This document shows, in pieces, positions 12,986-24,900 of a DNA stretch of 64,000 nt. The notes under the pieces were generated by a model. The model was not told the DNA's origin. It saw only the letters and a program-made list of their open reading frames with translations, and searched no databases. Source of the stretch: Apricaphanius iberus (taxonomy: Eukaryota > Chordata > Actinopteri > Cyprinodontiformes > Aphaniidae); assembly GCA_028564705.1 (NCBI GenBank), contig JAPXFQ010002747.1, positions 1,922,001 through 1,986,000 of the forward strand. Direction: 5' to 3'. A program made the translations under genes and the position numbers. Numbering within the stretch: position 1 is the first letter of the stretch; each line of letters opens with the position of its first letter.

Positions 12986-15900
12986 CTGCAGAGAGACACA
13001 TAAGGAATGGCATTAATAAAAGAACAAGCTGCTTTCATCCTGAGCTTGTCGGCTTTTCTCTCACCTGTAGCTCCAGCAGTCCCTGAACACTGACAGTGAA
13101 TATCTTGCTGTTGCTTTCTAATCCAACAATCATTTCAAGTGAACTGTAAAGAAAATATTTAGAGGAAACATTTTTAATGTCATGTTTTCAAGGCTCATAG
13201 TAAAATCAATCATGTGAACACTTAGATACTTACACATTGTAGCTTCTGTAAAGTTTGAAACTTAAAGAGTAAGTAAACATCAAAACGTTTTTTGCTTATA
13301 AACTGCATAAATGAGTATTTACCAATGCAATCTTTCAGTGTCAGGGTATTTTTTGACATTTTCATCTAAACTTGTTCAATTCTACATTTTTTTTGTCTAA
13401 AAACGTCTTAGTGCTGCCACTCCTGGTCATTGCGTGGTACTGCATTTGAATTTTCGGTTGGCTAACAGTCGTTCTTCTTTTCCATTGTCTACGTCATAGG
13501 CATGGTCTCACCGAGACGCCCTCCGTCTCTCTTACACAATCAGCCCACCTTGTGGCAAGCTGAAATGTGTATCTTGTGTGCAACGCGCACACTGCTAAGA
13601 TAAACAGAGAAATTGAAATCCGTATATCGCAATATGGAGGACCATAACGGCGAAGTGGTTTAAACCGAAAAATGTGGAAGTAGTTCGAGCAAGCAAACTG
13701 GATTTACAACAGCTTACTGCTGGAGAGATATGGAGGATGTTTTGAATGTTAGCCTCTGTTAGCGTTACCACTCAGGCTGGACCCATCCTGTCTCCCTCTG
13801 GAGCAGCTCTGGCTTCAGGCAGCGTGAGCCAACAGCTTGAACTGATACGGCGTTTGGCGGCTGAGCTCCATTAACCCTCCCTTTACCTCTGATGGACGGC
13901 AGAGAAGAGACATCATGATTTATCCGGTAAAGAGAGCATTATGTAGCTCAGCGGCCAAACGTACTAGAGTATACCTAAGGTAACCTGTAATAGTTAACCT
14001 GTAAGGAAGCCTAAGTGTACCTCAAATATACATTGTGGGTAACAATAAAGGTATCCTGTAGATACACCAAGGAGCCATGTAGATATTCTGTTGCATTTAA
14101 GTTTGCCTGTCTAGAAAAATATCAGGATTACGAGTCTAACTCATTATTATTCGTGATAAGAAAACATCTCGCCTCTGATATGCTACCAGCAATGTGATCC
14201 TCATGCTGCCTTCGAACAAATAACTAATGTAACTTACTTCCAAAAGTTTCTTCTTTGGCTCCTCTGTCTTTAGTAGAAAACGCAACACTGATGCCTTATG
14301 TCTAACAATGGCACAAGCTGTAACGTGTTCCACTATGTTGTGTAGTTGTAATGCTTAGCTTCTATTTGCCAAGTTGCTAATGGTTAGCTTCTACTAACAG
14401 AGACTGCTCTGCTCTCTCCTGGCTGCAAAATCAATACAGCTTTCCTTCGTAGGCAAGATTATAAATAGTTTTTTCCCTGTGACACAGAAGGGACAGGCTT
14501 TATCTGACTCGCTCAGTTTTCATTGTGCAGGCGATGGGGGATAGAGAAAACGTTCACATGCAGCATACATATGTAACTCAAAGGGACTGATCATATTTCA
14601 AAAAGAACAAATATTAAACAGTTTCTCAGTGAACAAGACCTTAAAACATAGCTTTGTAGCCCTACTTGGTTTTTGGATGGCTCTTTTATTTCAAATTAAG
14701 GCAGAAGGTCATTTGTTTTAACTGGCCTAAATGTACAGACTTATGGTGAAATTCATGTGACATAGATGCCGAAATCAGCGAATGATTGTGTACATGTATC
14801 ATTTCCAAAAGGCTGGTTTCTTCTGTCTGTTAAGTAGCAGTATAAATAAGTACTTTAAATATTTCCAATATATTATGTTGGATGGACTTATCCAAAATAT
14901 CTACTTTCCATGACCTTTCATTTTTTGTATGAGAAAGCAGAAGATAGAGTTGATGTGTGTATCTTCTCTTGGCTTCATCAACCAGAATCACAGCATGTAA
15001 AACAAATAACTTATATGTTAGGCTAAGTTTCGTAGCTGCTATCATATGTATAAAAGTACAGATTAAATAATGATATGAGCATCTAAGCAGGAAACCAAAT
15101 AAGCCCAAAATTAATAGTTTAGCTTTGTCCTGCATAAATGGTTGAAACTAATACTCAGCTTTTAACTGTAAACTGGAGGAACTGGGTTGTGTTAAGTGGA
15201 AAATGCTAAATTTTATTACAAATCAATCACATTTGCATTTGCTCCAGCTGCCATCCCAATGAACCTCATTTTACATTCTCCTCATTTTCATGTGTGGGAG
15301 TGTGAGACAGGCTGAGGTTTTGGCTCAAAAAGCAAAAGCTAAGTACTCTTTTGGGTTAAGCAACTCATCATAATAGTATTATTTATACTTTTCTGTTATT
15401 GTACCACACTAGAAGAGTGGTTGTAGAGCTCTGGGGAGACATTGGGGAGTAATCAATTTCAACCATTTTCTCTGACTTTGCGAAAACAGACATTTTGAAA
15501 TACAGGAAAAAACAAAGACTTGTTCTTCATTTTCTGACCGCTAAATCCCAAATAAGGACATTTAACTTTGAAGGCTGTTGAATGTAACAGGCTCCCTAAA
15601 AGTGTCAAAGGTGATTCTATAAAGATTAGTTTAGTGACAAGGACGACTTTTTTAAATGAGGGGACATTTCCTTTAAAGACGTGCGTTGCATTTACACAGG
15701 AAATGCCACACTGGTCCCATACACAGTGTACCAGACAACACCTTTAGCAGCTCATAAATTCCAGTGAAAGTTGAGAGAGCATTGAACACCGTTTAAATTT
15801 CACTGTTATAAGGCAAAGGTAAACAAACTGTCTGAGCAGGAATGTCAAGCATGCAAAGTGCAGTTATTCTGCAGTTTTGTTAGATTCAATTATAAACTTT

Positions 15901-18900
15901 GGGGTTTAACTTACCATGACATACCTAATGAAAACATTATACAATTATCCTGGCAATGCAATTTTGATTTAGATTCATAGATGAGTAGAAATTATATTTA
16001 TCAGATTTAACTGCTTACGTATATCTGTGGCAGAGTGATTCAATGCAGATCAACACACGGATGTTGTCTCTGGCTTTAAGCTGACTTTTGCTCCTCTTTA
16101 CCTCATTGTGATCTGCAAAGAGGCAAACAGTTACCATCACACATTAATAGAGGAAAAAAAAAACTGATTTTCATCTAAATCTCCCTACATTTTCTCCAAA
16201 CATACTATCAAACCAAATCAAATTGTCTGTGTATAAAATAATTTATACATATATCAACAAAAATACATGCTGTAACGTTATAAATGTTAGTAAAACTCAA
16301 TAAAAACGAATACAATTATAGCCTTTAATTTAAGTAGCTTCATTCAGTAAGTTAAAAAAAAAGTTCCATGTCGAGAAATACATTTATTTCACAAAACCGA
16401 AGCCACTTTTATTGGCACCCTGATGGTAATTGAATAGAGGGTAGGTTCAGGGTGTCATTAGACTTTGACAGCCTCATTAGGAGTTTACAATGGCCTCGTT
16501 AGTGGTTTCCATTGCCCTGTTAGTATGAATGTTTTTCAATAGCCCTTATAAGCCCAATATCCCAAACCAAGTTTCAAAACTGAACACGTCTATTGGATAA
16601 GAGTTGAAATGTCTTCAAGATAAATGGAGAAGTCAAGTTGCCTTTATTCCTTAACTGCCAAGATTACAATGTCCTGGATGACTGATAATCCACACCAACC
16701 TATTGTTAATTACATTGTTCAACCATTTTTTGCCACTGGAACAAAGACAATTCCAGTGCCGGTGCTCCGTCTACAGTGCTGGGGAGTAACGGAATACATG
16801 TACGAGCAGTTCATATTTAGAATAGTAATTATGAGTAACTGTATTCCGTTACAGTTACTATTTTTAAACATGGTATTCAGAATACAGTTATTTCCGTAAT
16901 ACTATTGGAATACTTCTGTATTTTCCACTTTCCACATGAAAGTATCTATATACGTTTTGGGAAATGTGTATCTCTGCGTTGTTTAGACTATTCCATAATA
17001 CCCCTAAACAACATGAAAACATAGATATCCTGTGGCCGAAACACTCTCGACCTGCAGTGTTTGCAGGAACAGCTGTAATTTGGTATTAATTAATGAAACG
17101 GCATATTCATATTACCACCTAAAATATTTTTTGCAAAGCTTAGTGATGATCCAGGTGGGGAAATTCTTACATTTTTGTGTAAACTTTGATTGCGGGTCTC
17201 AAGAAACTACACCGCCGCACTTCTGCAATTTCAAAAGCAAACTTAAAGCATAGCATCTGGCTGGCCAGCCTTTTAAGGTATGAAAGTCACTAAAAAATTA
17301 AAAGACACTGCAACGATGTACAAAAACAAAATAAAATCCTCTACCAGTTTTTTATTGTTTTTTTTTCTCCATTATTTAACAGGACCTGTATCATGTTCGT
17401 TAGGTCATTTCTCACAGTTACAGTGTTGGTGTTGGGTATATCTGATATGTGTTAGCTTGATTAAGTGTTGTGATGGGTTTCCCAAAAATTAAGGCTACAA
17501 GGATAAACAGTGCAATGAATGTCAGTTTACATTACTTGGCATATTTATAACAGAAAGTCTCAAACAGCCTAAATGGCTGTGGCTGATAAACAGCTAAACT
17601 TCATTTCAAATGACTAAATATAAAATAAAATAAAAACTGAACAAAGATATTACTGCTAAATACGAGTTGGTTTGTTTGTTTGTTTTTGGTAACTGAGAGG
17701 TAGCAGTGTTGTGCCAAAACTAATTAAATACTTTTTTTTTCCCGAGTCAGTACCTAATGCTTAGCACTAAAATGCCCTCCCCTCTGTTTTCCAGTAGGAG
17801 TGGGTACCAGCGCATTTTGTGACGTTTAATAGACTTATATGCAGTTTTTAAGGGGTATTCCAACTATTTAGACTACATTACCGGCATTCAGCAAGGTAAC
17901 GGAATACGTTACAAAATACATTTTAAAGCAGGTATTCACTATTCTGTAACTAAATACGTTTGCAAAATATTTTCCCCAATGCTGTCCATCTAGACATTTC
18001 ACTCATGGTGCATAGGGCACAAAATGACCAGGGGGGCACCAAAAAATCTGGCTCATGATAGATCATCATGATTATTGTAACCATAATGACAACATACTAA
18101 ATATAAAATTATGTAAAGCATGTTAATAGATTGAAAACAAAATTATAATTTTTACTGCAAGGAAAAGTTCTGGGTTTTTTCAACCTTGACCTTATTTTTA
18201 GCAAATATAACAGTTACTCACTCAGACAAGTTTGGAGCCGTTCAGGAGGAGTTTATATCGAGTCACCATCAACATATATCCATGAAATGGGACAAAAGGG
18301 GAACTAGAGTTCGCTGCCTGTAATAAGACATTATCTGCCCCAAAACTCCTTTATTTAACCAATGTTTTGTTATTCATCGTTAGCACTACTCTCCTCGGAG
18401 TTCAGAACACCTCGGAAGTCCTTATTATTCCCATTCAAAGGTTATTTAGAGGCAAAAATACAACTACACTATCATGTAGTTACAATGACGTCACTGCTGT
18501 GCTCCATCCCGGTTGAAGTCTGAGCAGGACTTTCACTCTTTGCTCCACGGATCAGTTAGACAGAATTTGCTACTGCAGACATTAACATGGGTACATGTTT
18601 GTGTGTTTCCAAACTGCACTAACCAAATTAACAACTGGACTACTTTCAGCTTCCACAGGCTCCCTTTCCGCAACCTACGGAGACTATATTTGTAATGGCG
18701 GCTGCGACGTCACTGAAATCCCAGGTTAGTTTAAGTTGGAATCAATTACATTAAAAGTCTGTAAAAAACAAAAACAAATGCTAATACCTTAGTACCTCCC
18801 AGACTTTCTGACATCACAGGGGAATATCACTAACTCTTCATAACAAAACATGGATAAATTAAGACGTTTTGGAGCAGATAATGCCTTATTGACTCCCATT

Positions 18901-21900
18901 AGATGGATATATACTCATCGCGACTCGACATAAACTCCTCATGGATTGCTCCAAGTTGCTCCACACGTCTGGGTGAGTAAATGAACGTATTATTTGCTAA
19001 AAAAAATAAGGTCCAGGTTAAAAAAAAACAACTAACTTTTCCTTTAAGTAAACCATGAATCTCCAGTCTCCCTGTGGTATTCTTGTTAAACTCAGAAAGT
19101 GAAACTCATATACTGTAATTTCGTTGCACATAGAGTGAAATATTTCGACCCTTTATTTATTGTTCTTTTGATGTTTCAGGCCTAAAGAGAATGAAAACCT
19201 AAATTCCCTGTGTCAAAAAATGTATTAGAAACTATCACATCCTATTAAGTTAATTAACTCAAAACACCTGCAAAGGTTTCCTGAGCCTCTAAAGGTCTTT
19301 CTGTCTTGGTCTGAAGAAGGAGGATATGGATGAAAGGTCAGTGCTAAAGAATCTAGTTGTTTACAGTGTTATATCTAACCATATTCATAGGAAGTTGAGT
19401 GTAAGGAAAAACGTGGAAGAAAAGGGCACTGGCATTAGGGATACTTCCCAGCCTTGAATCCTACATATAGCATTGTTGCATTCTTCATATGTCAAGCCAC
19501 TACTGAAGTGAAGACCATGTCAGAAGCATTTTACACATGCTATGAAGAAAAGGGCTGGAGAGTTGCTCAACTGCAAAAAGTGCTCTTTAAAGATGAAAGT
19601 AACGTTTTCATTTCATGCTGAAATCAAGTTCCCAGAGTCTGGGGAAAATTGGAAAAGCACAGCATAATCTACATTACTCGAAGTCCAGGGGGAAGTTTCT
19701 CCAGTCAGCGAGCATTTGAGATTGTATGCCATCTGCTTGTGTTGTTCCTCTGGGTCTCATGAAGTGCACATTCAACACTGCCATCAAGTCAGATGACCCA
19801 GCATTCCACCGGCATTTAAATGCATCATGTACGCACAAATCTCATGAGGTGAAATGGGTCTCACCCCCCCCCCCCCCCCCCCCCATGCATTTGTAACTCT
19901 GATCTGTGCATATATATGGTTTTGTCTGTGTGAATGAGGTGATTGGTGCATACATATTTAACGATTTGCATGTGTAAAAAACGCTTTGAGTTGGTAGTTA
20001 GTTTTATGTTAGTGTCATTTGAAATTTTGCATGTGTGAATGGATTTTGTATTCTTAATTTCTTAATATTTGCGTGTACATTTTACCAAACCCTTGCAAGT
20101 ACCCAAAGTTACGCACAAAATATATTTTACGGTTTACAAATCAGGTTAACTTATGAAAAATTACTCTTCCATAGTATCCAAAAAATTTTATTTTTTCTGA
20201 TAGTAATTAGTGTTGTCCCATGACATTTCACATAACAAAGAGGGAATCTTCGAACATTCTTTTTCACATTTTCTCCAGATCAGCTGTGTCAAACTCATTT
20301 CCATTTTGGGCCACATCAAGATCATTAATGTCCTTAAAACTCTCTTTAACAAAGCATTAAAATATAAATAAACAAAAATAAATATAATACTGATCATCTT
20401 TTCACAATTATTTGATTTAGAACCATTCAAATAGACAGTCAGTCTGTTTACGTGCTGATTCACACTTCTTGTCACTTCCCACAGGAGTGCGAGAGTACGG
20501 GTTGGGGCGTGGGGTTGGTTACAGAGAAGTGCAATTCCCAATTGCATTATCTAATAGTCCAATTTGTGAAACTCCAGTTTGGTTTGACACAAGTCAGACT
20601 AAGGTAATAATTAGATTTCAATTGTGATGGGAGCACAACAAGGGCCTTTACCTGACATACCTCCCAAACAACCAAATCCACATGCAATGTGTGTTGTAAG
20701 AGGATTATAAAAATAAAACAAATTTGTTATCTCAATTTTTACTTCTCTGTGTTGCACATAGTGAACAGGTAAAATATGTGCTAAGTCTCCTCGTATAAAA
20801 AAAACAGCAGCTGAATAAAAGCAAATCCTTGGTTGTTTACAAGCATGTATGGATAAGGATGTTCATGGTTTAACATTTTGAACAGAACCCACATAAGTGC
20901 AAGGGTGAGGTCAATGTAAACACCCGCTGTCTCCTTATAATTTGCTTGCAAGAGTCAGAACATGTATTTGGGTGTATAGGGAGCTTTAAGGCTTTACTGT
21001 GTAAAAAAAATTACATAAAGGAAAGTTACTGGGACGTACCAATGTGGACATTAGCAGAAAACTGGTATATCCCAGTGATTTGTGCTGTGAACCTCCCTGT
21101 TGACTGGTCCATTCCTTTTCCTCTGAGGAAAGCTCCTTTAGCAGGTGGCTGAAAGCAAATCAAAACAAATCAACTCAAACTTTATTTATTAACCACGTTC
21201 CCATTTTATATGCCTACTGTTTCCAGTTTCCTGGGTTGACCCCAAATAGTCGAAGATTCGATGCATTAATAGGCGGAGCCTGATTCGACCACCATTCTCA
21301 GGGTTGAACCATCACAGATGAAACAAGCATAATTTGATTAGGGGATTTAAGGGATTCCAATGATGTACTGTACTGTTATGTAATATTTTAACAGTTCTTA
21401 AATATAAATACTCTCATAATGTAAAAGACTAAAGAAATAAACTAACAAGCCAAAGCTGAGAAGTCACAAGAGAGTGTGTTTAAGATTCACTTCTCTCATC
21501 CTTCACTCTACACACCCACTAGGGGACAGAGATTCATGTGACTTTGTGCATAAGTGGGCAGAGATGAAAAACAGCTGATAAATTTGTGTTGAAGGTGAGT
21601 CCATGAAGATCTCCGGTCATTAGGTCTCACAGGATTAAAGCACTCCAGCATCTCTTGTCCCTTGCTTTTTGGCATTATTTTATTATTTTGGCACTATTTT
21701 TTAATCAGAGCACTAGGGCTGCAGCGATTTATCAAGTAACTCGATCTACTCAATTCCAAAAATAGCTCGAGGCAAAAACTCGTTAAATTCCTATGACGCG
21801 CACTATACGCGCAGAGATCTGATTGTTCCACACGGACCGTTGTTTTGTTCGCACCTGTGCGAATCATAACAGCAGCGCGTGATACAGTTTGAATTTAGTT

Positions 21901-24900
21901 GGCGCGATGGGAGTAAAGATACCCATAACCAGCAGAAAATGTGTAAAGTTTGGGATCACTACATTCTGAAAAAAAGAAGAGAACAAAGTACAGTGTATTT
22001 ACTGCAAAGTACAGCTAGCATACCACAGCAATACGAGCTCAATTATCCAGCATCAGAAAACATCCACATGATTTTTCACCAAGCGTCACCGAAACAAGGT
22101 AATGTAACCTAAACCCTTATATGTTGATGTTCACTAATTTTAATACTGTATTTGTAGCGATGTCATGATGCTGTTTGACGGGATATGATGTTTAGCTTTG
22201 ATGTTTTTAAGTAGTAAACTTATTCACGTTCCATCGCAAGAGAGTCTTGTCCACGTGTACACAAAACGGAGATATTTTTCTATGGTTTAGCCTGTCATCC
22301 ACGTGTAAACGCAGAATTTCTGCACAAAAAATTAATCTTAAAAAAAAAAACCTGGCCAAAGTGGAGAACTGCGTTTTCTCTATTTTCAGTATCTGCTTGT
22401 GGATGGATGAAAACAGAGTTTTAAGTGCTGTAGCTTCTATGTGCGACTAAAAATGCTCCAATGTCAGAATTACAGCATCAAAAATCCCCAAACTTCATGC
22501 TGCGCTGCAACCAAAGTAAGAAAAAATATATATTTTCTCACTCTCTCCTGACACAGAGACTCCTGTGAGTGTTTAGAATGATTAATAATTGATTATTCCT
22601 AAATGTTCAGTGCTGCTGAGCAGGGGTGTATCCAGGAGCTGAATAAAGAGGGACTAAAGAGTCCCAGGGGGTCTCGGACTCTAACATCAAAGTAAAGCAG
22701 AGATGCTCTTCTAGTGGGGACCCAATCTGAGCTGGTCACATTTTAGAGTTTTCAACTGCTAAAAGGACATTTTGTCATTTTGTTTTGCTAAGGTTTATGT
22801 GACAATATTGTCTCAAACTCTGCTTGCTTTTCAAACAATATAAGTGATTGGCGAAGAAGAAAATCACAAAAAAGTGGATGGAGCATTTAGTTTATTAACT
22901 TACAATATTGCTGTTGACTGTTATTTTGTCAAGTAAATAAATAAATATATACTGTAAATGGGCTTAGTTTTGGAGCCAAATATTGGAGTTGGAGTTCCCT
23001 ATTTTTTTGAGAGATAAAAGGTAAATGCTTGATCATTTTTCAGCCACAACATTTTTCGTTATGCATGATTTGTTATGGTTATTTAAAAACGTAAAAAAAT
23101 TATCAGATTAATTGAGTAATCGAATTGATAAAGTGCTAGATTAATCGATTACAAAAAGAATCGATAGCTGCAGCCCTACAGAGCACGCAAGTACAGCCAG
23201 CAGGGGCTGGTATTTCTCATCATGAACATTTCACAATTTTGCAATTTTGGTCATTTTTTTACCCAACTGTATCAGGATTCTCTTCAAGCTGCCTGTCACA
23301 GGAGGTCAGTTTATACTCCCCTTGGTGACCTTTCATCAAATTGTCGAAGTAGTGAAGTGGGCTGGGGCCAACTTCAGCAGATAACAGGTGAGCTGAACAG
23401 AGTACTGCTTAGTCAATCAGATTTATCCTTTCAACCATTGTGGCCTCATCTCTATGTTCATGTTCCACTTTTTAGCAATAGTTACACAACATGTAAACAG
23501 AATTTAAATTTGCCTTTCAATTATATTTCCTTCATATGGGTTGATTCTGCATTTGTATGCTTTCTTTAAATACACTCCTTTTTTCGTCTCTGCAAAAACC
23601 TAAACTACAACTGTCTAACACTTTGGCAACATCTTGTTACATTACTATATTAAACAGATTGGCATATAATTGTCCCTCCCCCCAGCCACAGTATGTCAGC
23701 CCATCCTAACAGGCCATAGTTCTTCTAACAGTCTCTATTTCTGTCCTCTCCACACATTATTCCAAGTCAGAGACAGAGTGCCCTTTGTGTGCTGCCCTGG
23801 GAGTGATGTGTAGAATTTGAAAAAGGGGATATTTCTGACCAAAGAGGCAGTCTGAGTCTCAGAATGGCACTGCTTTGCCAATGCCATTTACAAGGGGGGG
23901 GGGGGGGTGTTGATCCTCTCAAAATTCTCCCACATCCAAAGTAAGCAACTATTACCAAACACTCACTCTTTCACAAGACAGAAAAACAAAGCAAATAATA
24001 GTGTAGAGGAGGATTACGTGCAATTTTACTTCAAGTAGGGAAGCAAGGCTGGACTATTTCATTAACATTTACTTGGTTTTAAACAAACTCACTGTCTGAA
24101 AGTTCTGGAGCTCCACCAGAGTCTTCTTGTCCACCACCACAGGCCCCTTGAGCTTACAGTGGAAAGCTTCTTGTATCTGGCGGTAGGAGGCCATTCCCTC
24201 CAGTGTGAGCAGGGCTGTGGGTTGCTGGCTGGGGCTTGTTTGCCTGTCGAGTGTTGCTGCCCTCCTTTCTGTAGCCTCTGAGAAGAACAGACCAAAGTTT
24301 TTACACTGCAAAGTCACACATCACTACAAAACGTGAACCTTTCTGTCATTATGTTCTTGTAAAACGATAGTCTTTTTTTTTTACATGAAATGTTTAAGAG
24401 GGGATGGTCCCTGCAAAAAAGACTTTGAAATTTTTTTTCAAATCAATGATGATACTTTCATTGTAAAAGCTACTTTAATTTCGGACTATAAGTCACTGCT
24501 ATTTTTATGCTCTTCGGACCCCTTGGGTCTTATACAACAATTCATATAATTTATAGATATCTACTGGCTAACGGATTCTTGGGGGCACTATAGAAGGAAG
24601 CCAAATGTGAGACAGACATGTAGGGAAACATTATACAGCGAAGAAGACACTACGGATAGTTTTCATGCATACACCTTTATTATGGAAAACACACAAAGAA
24701 ATGTATATGATGCCGCTTTTAAGGTAAAAGCAATCGAGCTGGCCATCAAAGAAGGAACTAGAGCTACTGTATGCAAGCTTGACATTCAATGAATTGATGG
24801 TTAGACAGGCAGGCAGCCGCAAGAGCTGAGTCAGTGTTAAAAAAAACGAGAAAAGCTTTCAGAGGACATAAAGACACTTCAGTGGCTTTAGTGTGCAAGA

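Larger units (their letters stand above)
16113..21039 (-). other. c1qtnf12: c1qtnf12 intron 5
   Basis: It holds an hAT-type element (16774-17984), the THAP-bearing inverted-repeat element (18161-19042), a Tc1-like relic (about 19400-19860), a poly-C run and a possible MITE near 20283-20592. No further coding exon was seen. Confidence 0.6.
21149..24092 (-). other. c1qtnf12: c1qtnf12 intron 4
   Basis: Half of it is the hAT element at 21714-23178. The rest (21149-21705, 23187-24092) shows only a 14-base poly-G run at 23894-23907 and no coding signal. Confidence 0.6.

Noticed and set aside
13260..14590. CpG-richer segment in c1qtnf12 intron 6 as a complete transposon
   Set aside because: The candidate ends 'cttaaagagtaagtaaac' and 'gtaactcaaagggactg' do not form a convincing inverted repeat and no target duplication was found.
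19864..19884. Poly-C run as a possible i-motif or regulatory element
   Set aside because: A single homopolymer without neighbouring C-tracts, whose length may be a sequencing artefact.
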